A DNA stretch of 41,222 bases from an uncultured Bacilli bacterium (GCA_944332025.1 CALVJB010000009.1:1-41222), one strand, 5' to 3'; shown: positions 1 to 8,023, numbered from the stretch's first letter. Made by a program: numbers and translations. The notes: a model not told the origin generated them from the sequence alone.

Positions 1-460
1 CTTCCTCCATATTTATTGATATGGTATCATCAGTACTATGAGTTCATCTGACTACCTATTTCTCTTCTAATATATCTCGTCTTTTTTAGGACTTGTATAT
101 ATCATACCTTTCGCTCTCTTGCTTTACCATAGACTCACTGCCATTTGGACTTAAAGGAAGAAATAGGTTCTCACTGGTCATCGTATAATCATTGTGTACC
201 ATGATTAGGTCTCAGACCCCGCAGAGTTTTAATACTACATCCCCATTATCATAATATTAAATGTTGCATTCTGTGTTTTTGACCGCATCTGCACTCTGAT
301 TTCGGATTATTTCGAGGCTCAATACTAACCCTGGCACCTAACTGTCTACGCTTAAACTAACTGTTACCAGTTTCGTTCCAAGACTCGTTACTAGTGGTGG
401 GGGTTCATCTTACTAGACAGGATTTCCACCTGTTAAATTATACGACCTACCCAGTCGCAC
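1..460 (-). mobile_element. group II intron, 5' part (domains I to start of IV)
   Basis: Read on the minus strand, the sequence from 460 leftward begins GTGCGACTGGGTAGGTCGTA, which fits the GUGYG 5' splice site and first stem of bacterial group II introns. It continues through purine-rich structured sequence and, near the left edge, reaches GAACTCATAGTACTGATGA and then GGAGG, which looks like the ribosome site of the intron-encoded reverse transcriptase starting just outside the window. The exon ends in TTTTTTG at 461 (IBS1). The intron has CAAAAA at 281-276, inside the GTCAAAAACAC context expected of EBS1, so the pairing is perfect over six bases. The intron is inserted in the same orientation as the gene it splits. 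Only the 5' part is visible, so activity cannot be judged. Confidence 0.85.
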
Positions 461-902
461 CAAAAAAATCTCCACCATCATCATCTAAAAATTGATAATT
501 AGTATAAATAATTAAATCTAATAACTCTTTAGCATACTTATATTCTTTATGATTGACTAAATTAACTGCATAATATGTCGCTTCTTTTATTAAATCTCCT
601 ACTTTGTCATCATCACTATATTCCCAAATCCAGTCTCCCCAGTAATAATTATCATAATCCTCATAACCTGTCGCATGAAAATAAAGATCTAAATCATCAA
701 TCATTTTAAACTTGATTTTATATTCTTCTATTTTAGATTCTATATTTTCCAACTTCTTATCATTACCAAGCATACAAATAACTTCATCATATTTACTTTT
801 TGGTATCTTTCTAATTAAATTATTAACAATGTCTAATATTTCTTGTTTTTCTCTATTTTTAAGTTCATCATTTACTTTTTTTAAAAATTCACTACTATTC
901 AT
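461..902 (-). pseudogene. hypothetical acidic protein, 5' exon split by group II intron
   Basis: This is the first 147 codons of a gene whose coding sequence runs into the group II intron at 460. The start at 902 is preferred because GAGGTG lies 4 bases upstream; ATGs at 917 and 914 lie inside the upstream gene with no ribosome site. The start overlaps the stop of the helicase fragment by 8 bases, so the two were probably one operon. The protein is rich in D, Y and K, with a helical N-terminal half (residues 1-55) and a Tyr/Trp-rich segment near YYWGDWIWEY. I do not recognise the family. If the intron splices, the gene may still give a full product; the 3' exon is outside the window. Confidence 0.6.
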
Positions 903-1352
903 AACACACCTCATCAACTATTTCATACCCTAGTTTTTCATAAGTATTTTTTCTTTTTAAAAACATATTTCTTGTCTTAGCAAAGTTATCATCAACATAA
1001 TCATATATTAATATCTCTTTTTTATTTTCATTTTTCCTATGAAGTCTTCCAGCATATTGTATAACTCTAGTCTTACCTGATATTGGCATAGTAAGAAATA
1101 AAACGTCTAATTTATCATCATCAAATCCTTCTCCTATATATGAACCTGTAGAAATTATAATTTTATTACTATTATTTAAAGTTATTACATCATTTAATTC
1201 TTTATACTTTTTAAGAACTTTCTTACCTATACCTCCATAATATTTAAAAATATTATTAGTATACTTACTTAATTTATCATAAATATAATCTAAATGCTCT
1301 AATCTTTCCGTTAATACTAAAATATTCTTACCATTATCATACTCTTTTTTAA
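895..1352 (-). pseudogene. DEAD/DEAH-type helicase, C-terminal domain only
   Basis: The remaining coding sequence is the second RecA-like domain of a superfamily 2 helicase. A strand reading NILVLTERLEHLDYIYDKL is followed by motif V (STGSYIGEGFDDDKLD) and motif VI (QYAGRLHR, with the arginine finger). The N-terminal domain with Walker A and DEAD box is missing. The reading frame runs into the terminal repeat of the IS at 1355, which supplies an accidental TTG start. Sequence on the far side of the IS does not restore the frame: with the TA duplication removed, a TAA falls in frame 2 codons upstream. The rest of the gene is therefore gone rather than merely displaced. Related helicases occur in restriction-like and TOTE conflict systems; that link is only a family resemblance. 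Confidence 0.75.
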
Positions 1353-1436
1353 TAGACCTGTTCGGCAAGGTTATTGAACAAAACAGTTAAAATATGATAT
1401 CATTGATTCAAGAATATAAAAGTGGTGATGATAATG

Positions 1437-1619
1437 ATGTATATATTAATAGCACTTATAGGCATAATAGTAGGCATGCTTATAATTATAGTTTTTAATG
1501 CAATTAATGAAAATGTTAAAGAAAAACAATATTTAAAGGAATATAAGGAAATTATTGAGGAATGCTTAAAGGATAATTCACCCAAAGATAAACACGCTAA
1601 AAAAAAGGAACCCAAATAA
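1437..1619 (+). CDS. small single-pass membrane ORF inside the IS
   Basis: This ORF encodes about 60 residues. Residues 1-20 form one strongly hydrophobic helix (MYILIALIGIIVGMLIIIVF), followed by a charged helical tail and a Lys-rich end (KDKHAKKKEPK). It starts right after the left end of the IS and runs into the transposase coding region. GTG at 1422 and ATGs at 1428 and 1434 are alternative starts; 1437 has the weak site GGTGAT about 8 bases upstream. The stop at 1617-1619 follows an A-rich slippery run (1599-1606), so the ORF could also be the N-terminal part of a frameshift fusion with the transposase. I do not recognise the sequence; it may be a passenger or translational leader. Confidence 0.45.
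   Translation: MYILIALIGIIVGMLIIIVFNAINENVKEKQYLKEYKEIIEECLKDNSPKDKHAKKKEPK
1599..1607 (+). promoter_or_regulatory. candidate -1 ribosomal frameshift site
   Basis: Eight A then G read GCT AAA AAA AAG in the frame of the small membrane ORF and contain the classical heptamer A AAA AAG (1601-1607). A -1 slip enters the transposase frame exactly where its conserved N-terminal segment (KLEKWLQIEDDKTF) begins, a region with no ATG of its own until 1700. IS families commonly use such sites, but no stimulatory structure was identified, so function is inferred. Confidence 0.45.
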
Positions 1620-2445
1620 AATTAGAAAAATGGTTACAAATTGAGGATGATAAAACTTTTAAACTACATACTGGTGTAAAAAGAGAAGTATTTTTTAAAA
1701 TGTTAGAAATACTAAAAGAAAAGTACAATCAAATACATGAAAAAGGTAGTTTTAAAGGAATTGGTCCAGGATGTAAACTAGTACTTGCTTTAACCTATTG
1801 GAGAGAATACAGGGCAATGAGACAAATGGGATTAGATTATGATCTTTCTCCATCAACAGTTTGCGATAGTATTAAATGGGTAGAAAATACATTATCAGAA
1901 CATCCATTATTTTGTTTAGAAGATATAAAAAGTGAAATAGCCAAATTAGAACAAGAAGGATATGAAGTTAAATATATTATAGGTGATGTTGAAGAACAAG
2001 GTATTGAAAGACCTCAGATTAACCAAGAAGAAAACTATTCTGGGAAGAAAAAAAGACATACAACTAAAAATCAAATTATAATAGACGAAAATACAACAAG
2101 GATTATTAATGTACATAATGAAAGAGGAAAAGTTCATGATTATCAAATGCTTAAAGATAGTGATATTATAGATGATTTAAATGAACTAGGTATTGGTGGT
2201 AAATTTGATAGTGGTTATCAAGGCGTTCAAAAAGAACTTGATAATGCAATAATTCCATATAAAAAGAGTAAGTATCATGAACTTACTGAAGAAGAAAAAG
2301 AACATAACAAAGTATTATCATCAGAACGTATTAAAATAGAACTATTAAAATTTTTCGTATTATGAAAGAAACTTATAGAAATCATATGAATAGATATGAA
2401 AAAAGATTAAGAATAATTTGTTGTTTATATAATCAAAATTTATAA
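1601..2445 (+). pseudogene. IS5-family DDE transposase with C-terminal frameshift
   Basis: The open frame from 1601 gives an N-terminal helical region (LEKWLQIEDDKTF), a helix-turn-helix (DYDLSPSTVCDSIKWVE), and the catalytic core with first Asp in IIGDVEEQ, second Asp in KFDSGYQG and the Glu in SSERIKIE. Immediately after that Glu the frame is lost: the open frame ends KFFVL with a stop at 2363-2365. The true C-terminus (KIFRIMKETYRNH through CCLYNQNL) sits in the -1 frame and stops at 2443-2445. Intact relatives have a few more residues after the Glu, so a small deletion of about 13 bases is the likely cause. The first ATG, at 1700, lies inside the conserved region; translation may need the slippery site at 1599. 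This copy is probably inactive. Confidence 0.8.
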
Positions 2446-2525
2446 TTGAGCTTGCCGAACAGGTCTAATTTACAAACACGTTCTCTAACCTTTTCTATCA
2501 TCTTAACACCTCTAACAAAACTATA

Positions 2526-3047
2526 TCAATCGGATGGATAATAAATTTCGATTTCCCTATCCTCTGGATTCCCACTATCTGATTCAACTAAATCCACATC
2601 TTGAATTCGCATATAATATACACCTAGATTATCTGGATTTTTTTTATTAATAAAAATTGCATTATGAGTAATTCGATAATTTTTACCAGTATCAGTTTGA
2701 ATGTTACTAATAGAACCATACAATTCCTGATAGACCGTCTCTCCATAACGATACTCTCCTCCGCCTCTTTCTCCAAATGGTTGTGAATACGATACAATCT
2801 CTCCATCAATAAAATTCAAAAACGAATGAATCTGTTCATCTAGTTCCGGCTTTTTCTGAATATCAGGAGTAAACAAACTTTTCAATGTGTCCGCGTCATT
2901 CTCCTGAATACACTTCAAAATAGTATTTACCTGTTTCCTAGCAACAGCCGCAGGAGAATGGTTATTGGTAACACTACATCCTGTTAGACAAACAAAAATC
3001 AACACAATTAAAAAAACACTAAAAATCAAACGATATCTTTTTACCAT
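2526..3047 (-). CDS. DUF5104-like lipoprotein
   Basis: A 173-residue secreted lipoprotein. Residues 1-24 form a type II signal peptide (KRYRLIF, hydrophobic core, lipobox LTGC), so the mature protein is anchored by Cys 24 on the outer face of the membrane. The rest begins with helices (ARKQVNTILKCIQENDADTLKSLF) like NTF2-type folds and continues with beta strands; the pattern resembles DUF5104 lipoproteins of Lachnospiraceae. Function is unknown. Its codon use is visibly richer in G and C than its neighbours and it lies between two mobile-element remnants, so recent transfer is likely. No partner gene survives on either side. Confidence 0.65.
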   Translation of the reverse strand: MVKRYRLIFSVFLIVLIFVCLTGCSVTNNHSPAAVARKQVNTILKCIQENDADTLKSLFTPDIQKKPELDEQIHSFLNFIDGEIVSYSQPFGERGGGEYRYGETVYQELYGSISNIQTDTGKNYRITHNAIFINKKNPDNLGVYYMRIQDVDLVESDSGNPEDREIEIYYPSD

Positions 3048-3540
3048 TTATAGCACCACTCCCATAACGACGAATGCTAATATGAAAACAACAAAGATTC
3101 AATATTCAAATCAAACAAATCATTATCTACAACTACTTTAATAATCTTCTATAACAATACACCAATAGCAAGACAAACCAATGCTTATATCAACACCACA
3201 ACCTGGTAAAACATACAGTGCTCAATACTCCCAAAGATAATAGTTTTTTTCATATTAGTTAATCTATATTTATCCATATAGCCTACCTTCTAACCAAATC
3301 TACATCTATTATACCAAACTATTATCTAATAAATCAATAAAATTAGAAATAACACATGCCAATACATCAAAATCATAAGCCTTTTCAATAGTAGGAACAT
3401 GGATAAATATTATTTTGGTAGATAATTGATTTTGAGCTTAATCACTCATAATATATACGATTGCATAAATACGAATCTGCATCATGAGGAATATAAAACT
3501 CTATTAGTACTTTTTTAAAAATTTCTAACACAGAACAAAA
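3048..3540 (-). other. gene-free stretch with decayed coding remnants
   Basis: No intact gene is seen. On the minus strand, 3442-3537 is open and ends EFYIPHDADSYLCNRIYYE before a TGA, which reads like the C-terminus of a lost protein. At 3309-3413 the minus strand reads IEKAYDFDVLACVISNF then LLDNSLV and a stop, faintly like the N-box of a GHKL sensor-kinase ATPase domain that lost its end. At 3276-3187 a short start with AGAAGG upstream gives MDKYRLTNMKKTIIFG and then breaks. These look like decayed fragments left by serial insertions; the family guesses are weak. Confidence 0.3.
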
Positions 3541-3690
3541 GAATTAAGTAAACTTAATTCGCCTTGGTCGTCACCTTCCAAGTTTCCTGCTTCATAGACT
3601 AGGTATCCCTACTTCTCCACAGGCTTAACATCCGATAGTCGCTACCGTAGTTTTCTTTTGTTTCTTTCTTTTCCTACTTTAACTCCATCA
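3541..3690 (-). ncRNA. putative omega-RNA and right end of IS200/IS605-type element
   Basis: Directly downstream of, and overlapping, the tnpB stop is a conserved-looking structured stretch on the minus strand containing GCGACTATCGGATGTTAAGC, GTGGAGAAGTAGGGATACC and GAAGCAGGAAACTTGG. It ends in a perfect 8-bp hairpin (GAATTAAG, loop TAAA, CTTAATTC) at 3541-3560. This position and layout match the omega-RNA (reRNA) that TnpB uses as a guide, which overlaps the 3' end of tnpB and ends at the element's right end. The guide segment would be the flank just beyond, starting TTTTGTTCTGTGTTAGAA on the minus strand. Exact ends are inferred. Confidence 0.65.
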
Positions 3691-4125
3691 TATACTTCTT
3701 TAATCCTTCAAACATAATATTATAACTGGCATTATAATCTCTATCATGATAACTTCCACATTTTGGACATATCCAACTTCTAACACTTAAGTCTTTTACT
3801 TTCTCATTCTTATATCCACACCTGCTACACTCCTGACTACTTGGATAATAACTATCTATTTTGATATATTTCTTTCCATATATCTTAGCTTTATATTCTA
3901 AAACTCTACAAAGATCTCCTAGACTTACATTTGTTAGTTGTTTAGATAATCTTTTTTCTTCTATCATGTCCTTTAATTTTAGACTTTCTGTTACTATGAT
4001 ATCATTTTCTATTACCAGTTTTTTAGTTATTTGATGGATGAAATGTCTTCTTGCATTCTTTAGTTTTTGATGTAGTACTGCTAGTTTCTTTTTGGTTTTA
4101 TTATAATTATTTATACATGTATAAA
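3674..4125 (-). pseudogene. tnpB: TnpB RNA-guided nuclease, C-terminal fragment
   Basis: About 150 codons of the TnpB C-terminal half remain in one open frame, extending upstream of the first ATG (3967) to near 4125, where similarity stops. Visible parts are the RuvC-II region (ENDIIVTESLKLKDM, with the catalytic Glu), the four-cysteine zinc finger (CSRCGYKN and CPKCG) and RuvC-III (HDRDYNAS, with the catalytic Asp). The N-terminal recognition lobe and RuvC-I with its Asp are missing, so the protein cannot cut DNA. No tnpA lies nearby. The adjacent omega-RNA and right-end hairpin look intact, so the loss came from the left end. Confidence 0.85.
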
Positions 4126-4296
4126 ATCCCGAAATTATTTTATATATAGTTCAATTACTATTTTTCCCTAAAAAACTTATACCTTTCATAATAACTATAT
4201 CACTTGAATTGGTAATCTAAAGATTTCTATCTATAAATATTAAAATCTTTTTAAGGTTAAAATAATTATCATTTTTTATTATAAATAATAATGTGC

Positions 4297-4785
4297 TTAA
4301 TCTAACTCATTAAAAATCAGATGATTAAATTCAAGATTTTCACTTTCTAAGATTTGTTTAAGAAAACTAGGTCTAATATCATAATTATTTACTTCTTTTA
4401 AATCTATCCACTTGAAATCTAATTTTATTTTACGGCCTTTATCATTTTCAGTAATAGTAAAGTTATTTGTATCTATATTTTCAATAGGACTCATTAAATA
4501 ATAGAAAGATATTTCATGCATTTTTTTTGAATATTTATTTATAAAGTAATTTTCTACTACACCTAAATATTTACTAATATTAAACTTTTTACCTACTTCT
4601 TCTGACAATTCACGTTTAACTGCAACCTCTGTTGTTTCACCTAGTTCTACATAACCTCCAGGTAAACACAAAAAACCACTATCATCCAAATCAACTAATA
4701 AAAGCTTATTATTTTTTATAATTAACCCTGAAACTCTAAACTTAAAATTATAATTATCTGTTTTAATTTTTATACTTTCTCGCAT
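4297..4785 (-). CDS. NUDIX hydrolase
   Basis: A 162-residue cytoplasmic NUDIX-fold hydrolase. The NUDIX box is at about residues 43-65 and reads GYVELGETTEVAVKRELSEE followed by VGK, with the Gly, Glu, Arg-Glu and Glu-Glu positions needed for metal binding; only the last, usually hydrophobic, position is Lys. The N-terminal strands (FKFRVSGLIIKNNKLLLVDL) and LPGGYVELG are typical of nucleotide or sugar-nucleotide NUDIX proteins, and the substrate cannot be told. It stands alone between the tnpB remnant and the mobilizable element, with TATCTT rather than a strong site before the start. Confidence 0.85.
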   Translation of the reverse strand: MRESIKIKTDNYNFKFRVSGLIIKNNKLLLVDLDDSGFLCLPGGYVELGETTEVAVKRELSEEVGKKFNISKYLGVVENYFINKYSKKMHEISFYYLMSPIENIDTNNFTITENDKGRKIKLDFKWIDLKEVNNYDIRPSFLKQILESENLEFNHLIFNELD

Positions 4786-5075
4786 ATAAACACCTATCTT
4801 TCTAAAAAGTTATTAAATATATTATCATTTGTATTTTTAATCTCAAGTACTTAATTTATTATTAACATAAATTAGTTCAATCTTACATATATTTACAACT
4901 ATATCATCTTGATTAAATTAATTATAAACAAAAAGCGACGGACATAAGTCCGTCTTCAGGGGGCGAAGTTGTTTAGTCACTTTTTATTTTACAACTTCAT
5001 TTTTTCCTTATTTTTTAACTTTTTTTGTTTATTTTATACCAACATAAATTAAATAATTTTAAAAGTTTTCTAACT
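4786..5075. other. left flank of the mobilizable element, no gene
   Basis: No coding region is seen. On the minus strand the stretch holds an AT-rich promoter-like segment (GGTATAAAAT near 5040), AAGGAAAAAATGAAGTTGTAA (a three-codon ORF that is probably chance), an inverted repeat GAAGTTGT/ACAACTTC, and the terminator at 4924-4963. It lies between the NUDIX gene and attL. Confidence 0.5.
4924..4963 (-). terminator. intrinsic terminator preceded by CCCCCTGAAG box
   Basis: On the minus strand GACGGAC, loop TTAT, GTCCGTC is followed by GCTTTTTGTTTAT, a good rho-independent terminator. The ten bases before the stem are CCCCCTGAAG, the same as just before the terminator at 14704-14734. The stem is at 4937-4954. 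Confidence 0.75.
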
Positions 5076-5102
5076 TTTTAGCACCTAAATAGCACCTAAA
5101 AT
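5076..5102 (+). repeat. attL direct repeat
   Basis: This 27-bp sequence consists of TTT, then TAGCACCTAAA twice in tandem, then AT. It is identical to 14652-14678. The tandem 11-mer inside the core could serve as paired arm or core binding sites for the integrase. Confidence 0.85.
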
Positions 5103-5129
5103 CTATTAGATAAATTATAGTTTTACAAA

Positions 5130-6461
5130 CTAACTTTTTTCACTATATGATACATCTAAATTCTCATCAACAATAATATTAAATTGCTTATTTATTTTTT
5201 CTGTTTCTCCAAATTCATTAGTTAATTCAAAAACTACACTCATTATTGTAGAACCACTTTTTTTAGGTATTATATTAATTTCATAATTTAAAATTTTATC
5301 ATTATTAGTTTTATCAACTAAAACTAGTTCAGCTATATCTGAATCAACATTAAATGGAACATAATAACTTCCATTACTATTATTTTCTATTTCAATATTA
5401 AAGTAAGTATATTTATGTTCTATTTTATACTTGATGTTGTAATAATTCAAACCATATAAAAGCCTATTAATATCATAATTATATTTTGAGTAATCTAAAA
5501 ATTCTTCTACAGAAAACTTATCTTTATCATTGACTATTACATAAAAATCATCATTATTATAGCATTCAAAATAATATTTATATATTTTATCTTCGTAAAA
5601 TAAATTATTATTACTACATTCATTATTGTATTCAAAAGTAACATTTGGATTATTTATATTATTATAGTTTTCTATATTTTTATTATATAAAGCATTTCTA
5701 TAAACTAATATAAAGGCAACTATAATTAAAATAATTACAATAGATAAAATTATTTTAAAATATGACTTCCTACTAATTTTGTTACTTTCTAATAAAAATA
5801 TATTTCTTATTAGATTATTAATAGAATTAATTTTAAATATCATATAGGCAAAAACAGCACCTACAGCATTCAAAATAATGTCATCTATATCACAACTTCC
5901 TGTCAAAGTTAAAAATTGGACTATCTCTATACAAAATACTATAATAACAACAGTTAATAAAAAGTTTTTTAATTTTCTTGTCTTTTTAAACAATAATGGT
6001 AAAAATATAGCCATTGGCATTAATGCTATTAAATTACCCAATAAATTAACCATTATAGTTTTAGTATCATATAAACTATTGAATTTGCTAATATAATCAA
6101 TAATTGTATGAAATGGAATAATATTAAATGAATTGCTAATATATTTATTAAAAAGTTCATTAGACCAATCTACAATAGAGAAACTTCTTCCAAACATTGG
6201 ATCAAATAGTGTAAGTGTAAGTAATAAGATTATATACAAGATAAAATAAATCCATAAGTTAATTTTCATAGGTTTATTATTATTCAAATATTTTGAAAGG
6301 AAAAAACCTCCAAAATATAAGAACAAACAACTACTACATAATAAAATTAATCTTGATATTTCAGCAAGTTGGATTGTAAAAGTCATAATCGAATAAAATG
6401 ATAATATTAAAATAGCTATAACATACATTACTACACTTAAAACTATATATATTTTTTTCAT
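5130..6461 (-). CDS. VanZ-like membrane protein with extracellular C-terminal domain
   Basis: A 443-residue protein. Residues 1-220 hold about six membrane helices with the VanZ signature NLLGNLIALMPMAIFLPLL, then EIVQFLTLTGSCDIDDI and ILNAVGAVFAYMIF. A further membrane helix (ILSIVIILIIVAFILVY, about 236-252) leads to a roughly 190-residue Asn- and Tyr-rich domain that is probably outside the cell and beta-rich. VanZ proteins are linked to teicoplanin and lipoglycopeptide resistance and to membrane processes, but the mechanism is unclear and most homologues are not resistance genes. It is the last gene of the cargo set, just inside attL and downstream of two lipoproteins on the same strand, suggesting one envelope-related unit. 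Confidence 0.8.
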   Translation of the reverse strand: MKKIYIVLSVVMYVIAILILSFYSIMTFTIQLAEISRLILLCSSCLFLYFGGFFLSKYLNNNKPMKINLWIYFILYIILLLTLTLFDPMFGRSFSIVDWSNELFNKYISNSFNIIPFHTIIDYISKFNSLYDTKTIMVNLLGNLIALMPMAIFLPLLFKKTRKLKNFLLTVVIIVFCIEIVQFLTLTGSCDIDDIILNAVGAVFAYMIFKINSINNLIRNIFLLESNKISRKSYFKIILSIVIILIIVAFILVYRNALYNKNIENYNNINNPNVTFEYNNECSNNNLFYEDKIYKYYFECYNNDDFYVIVNDKDKFSVEEFLDYSKYNYDINRLLYGLNYYNIKYKIEHKYTYFNIEIENNSNGSYYVPFNVDSDIAELVLVDKTNNDKILNYEINIIPKKSGSTIMSVVFELTNEFGETEKINKQFNIIVDENLDVSYSEKS

Positions 6462-6499
6462 TATTTACTTACTCCTTTTTATAAAATGGTATTTACAAA

Positions 6500-6871
6500 T
6501 TAATACTTTATGTATTTAAAAGCATAAGTTGATTTTTCATTGCAATTAATTTCTTCATCGCTTGATAGTTCACATATTCCAACTAATAAATCATTATTAT
6601 CTTTAAAAGTAATTTTTTTATTATTATCTATAGTATAAGTTCCTTTTTTTGTTTGGTTATTTTCTAAAGTTAATGTATAATTGCCATTACCATCACATTC
6701 TAATATGTAATCTTCCTTACCACCTAATTCATCGCCATCTTCATTAACTTGATATATATTTTGATTTTCAGTTGTTGCTATCCATTTACCATTTAATGAG
6801 TCACTAGTACCACATCCTGTTATACCAATTAATAAACTTACACCTAACAAACATAAAAATATTTTTTTCAT
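6500..6871 (-). CDS. small lipocalin-like lipoprotein
   Basis: A 123-residue lipoprotein. The start at 6871 is chosen because AGGAGG is 7 bases upstream; the ATG at 6877 sits against that site. The signal peptide ends in lipobox ITGC. The mature part reads NGKWIATTENQN, then NYTLTLENNQTKKGTYTI and KITFKDNN, the strand-turn pattern of lipocalin-like or DUF5640-type beta barrels. Ligand and function are unknown. It lies 22 bases downstream of the larger lipoprotein gene and 38 bases upstream of the VanZ-like gene on the same strand, so the three are probably co-transcribed. Confidence 0.7.
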   Translation of the reverse strand: MKKIFLCLLGVSLLIGITGCGTSDSLNGKWIATTENQNIYQVNEDGDELGGKEDYILECDGNGNYTLTLENNQTKKGTYTIDNNKKITFKDNNDLLVGICELSSDEEINCNEKSTYAFKYIKY

Positions 6872-6893
6872 ATTCATTCCTCCTAATTTATAA

Positions 6894-7628
6894 TTATTGT
6901 TTGACCATTGGCTCTTGTATTTGTTCTAAACCTGTTTTAGTCGTTTCTTTAACACCTACAATAGTTGAATTTTTAAAAATATCTTCTATTTCATCTTTTA
7001 CATTAGTCACATCTTCATTAATCATAAACTCAAATTCATAAGTTTTATTTTTTTCTAATGTTATATCCCATAAGTTATTTATGATAACTGTTTTTGTTTC
7101 TCCTTGGAATTCATTTAGTTCTACCTTAAAAGAATTTCCATAAGAAACTCGATTTCCATCTTCATCATATTGTTGTTCAGTATATTTTGATATATCTTTT
7201 ACTGTATAAGTTCTTATAAAAGTATAATTGTTATCCTTACAAAAGTTTTGTTTAAACTTCATATTATCGTTTCCAATATAAATATCTTTATTGCCATCTA
7301 ATGTATTACATTTGATTAAAGTTATATCTCCCTTATAAATTTGAGTACCACCATCCTTTAAAGTATCTTCTAGTTTTAACGTGTCTATTATTTCATTTAT
7401 AGCATTGCTATTATCTTCAATATAACTTTTTAATTCAGCTTTTCTATCTTTCATTTCAATAGTTATATTTTCAATGCAATAAGTATAAATGTTTCTACCA
7501 TCTTTTGATAAAAGCAATTTAGGTTTATTACATTCATCTTGATTTTCATATTCAATATTAAAATTATTTTTTGAACTACAACCTGTTACTATAGCTATTA
7601 TTAAAAGTCCAACTATTACCCTTTTCAT
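6894..7628 (-). CDS. lipoprotein of unknown function
   Basis: A 244-residue lipoprotein with a short signal peptide (KRVIVGLLIIAI) and lipobox VTGC. The mature domain has paired cysteines (DECNKPK, YTYCIEN, LIKCNTL, NFCKDNN) that could form disulfides outside the cell, a central helix (NAINEIIDTLKLEDTL) and a beta-rich C-terminal half. I recognise no family. GGAGGGTAATA precedes the start. It is the first gene of the cargo set with the small lipoprotein and the VanZ-like protein. Confidence 0.6.
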   Translation of the reverse strand: MKRVIVGLLIIAIVTGCSSKNNFNIEYENQDECNKPKLLLSKDGRNIYTYCIENITIEMKDRKAELKSYIEDNSNAINEIIDTLKLEDTLKDGGTQIYKGDITLIKCNTLDGNKDIYIGNDNMKFKQNFCKDNNYTFIRTYTVKDISKYTEQQYDEDGNRVSYGNSFKVELNEFQGETKTVIINNLWDITLEKNKTYEFEFMINEDVTNVKDEIEDIFKNSTIVGVKETTKTGLEQIQEPMVKQ

Positions 7629-7683
7629 TATTACCCTCCGATATTACAAATTAATTATTATTTAGATAATTATATCATTAAAT

Positions 7684-7715
7684 CCAAAATAAAAATAGTA
7701 GATTACAAACCTACT
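7684..7715 (-). terminator. terminator after the XRE gene
   Basis: The minus strand reads AGTAG, loop GTTTGTAAT, CTACT, then ATTTTTATTTTG. A short stem with a T tail, 20 bases after the stop of the gene at 7738, separates it from the lipoprotein genes. Confidence 0.5.
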
Positions 7716-7737
7716 ACTTACTTTTTAGTATAGTAAT

Positions 7738-7968
7738 TTATTTATCTGTTCTTACTGACCTTTTATAAGGCTTTTTTTCATCAGTAAGTCCAGTTAAATA
7801 ATCAATGCTAGTATTAAAATATTTTGCTAACTTAATTAAAGAGTCAACTGGTATATTTAGATCTCCTGTTTCATATCTTGAATAAGTTGTTTGCGAACAA
7901 TTCAATATTTTAGCAATTTCATTTTGACTTAAATCTTTATCTTCTCTTAAGTTTCTAATTCTTTCCAT
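7738..7968 (-). CDS. XRE-family repressor A
   Basis: A 76-residue Cro/CI-type DNA-binding protein that is nearly all helix-turn-helix: MERIRNLREDKDLSQNEIAK, ILNCSQTTYSRYETGDLNIP, then SLIKLAKYFNTSIDYLTGLT. The start at 7968 matches the paralogue next door (MERLRDLREDKDL); 7980 is an in-frame alternative. The recognition helix CSQTTYSRYE is the same as in the neighbour, so both should bind the same operator. A perfect 25-bp palindrome sits between the two genes (8024-8048). It probably controls the divergent AbrB operon of the mobile element, and its own transcription. Confidence 0.85.
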   Translation of the reverse strand: MERIRNLREDKDLSQNEIAKILNCSQTTYSRYETGDLNIPVDSLIKLAKYFNTSIDYLTGLTDEKKPYKRSVRTDK

Positions 7969-8023
7969 ATTAACATCCACTTTCTCTAAAGTAATTTTAG
8001 ATTAAGCGAGTTATATAAGTTAA

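Larger units (their letters stand above)
1355..2465 (+). mobile_element. degenerate IS5-type insertion sequence, 1111 bp
   Basis: Terminal inverted repeats are perfect over 15 bp: GACCTGTTCGGCAAG at 1355-1369 and its complement at 2451-2465. TA lies directly outside both ends (1353-1354 and 2466-2467), the target duplication expected of the IS427 group of the IS5 family. The ends resemble those of the second IS at 28171 (GAGTTGTTCGGAAATT), so both belong to one broader family. Inside are a small membrane-type ORF and a transposase with a C-terminal frameshift. The element interrupts the helicase remnant. Confidence 0.85.

Noticed and set aside
2342-2365. Programmed frameshift at the transposase C-terminus
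   Set aside because: No standard slippery heptamer is in the right register, and residues expected after the catalytic Glu are missing, so a deletion is more likely.
5130-6461. VanZ-like gene as proof of teicoplanin resistance
   Set aside because: No vanHAX or regulatory genes are present, and most VanZ-family proteins are not resistance factors.
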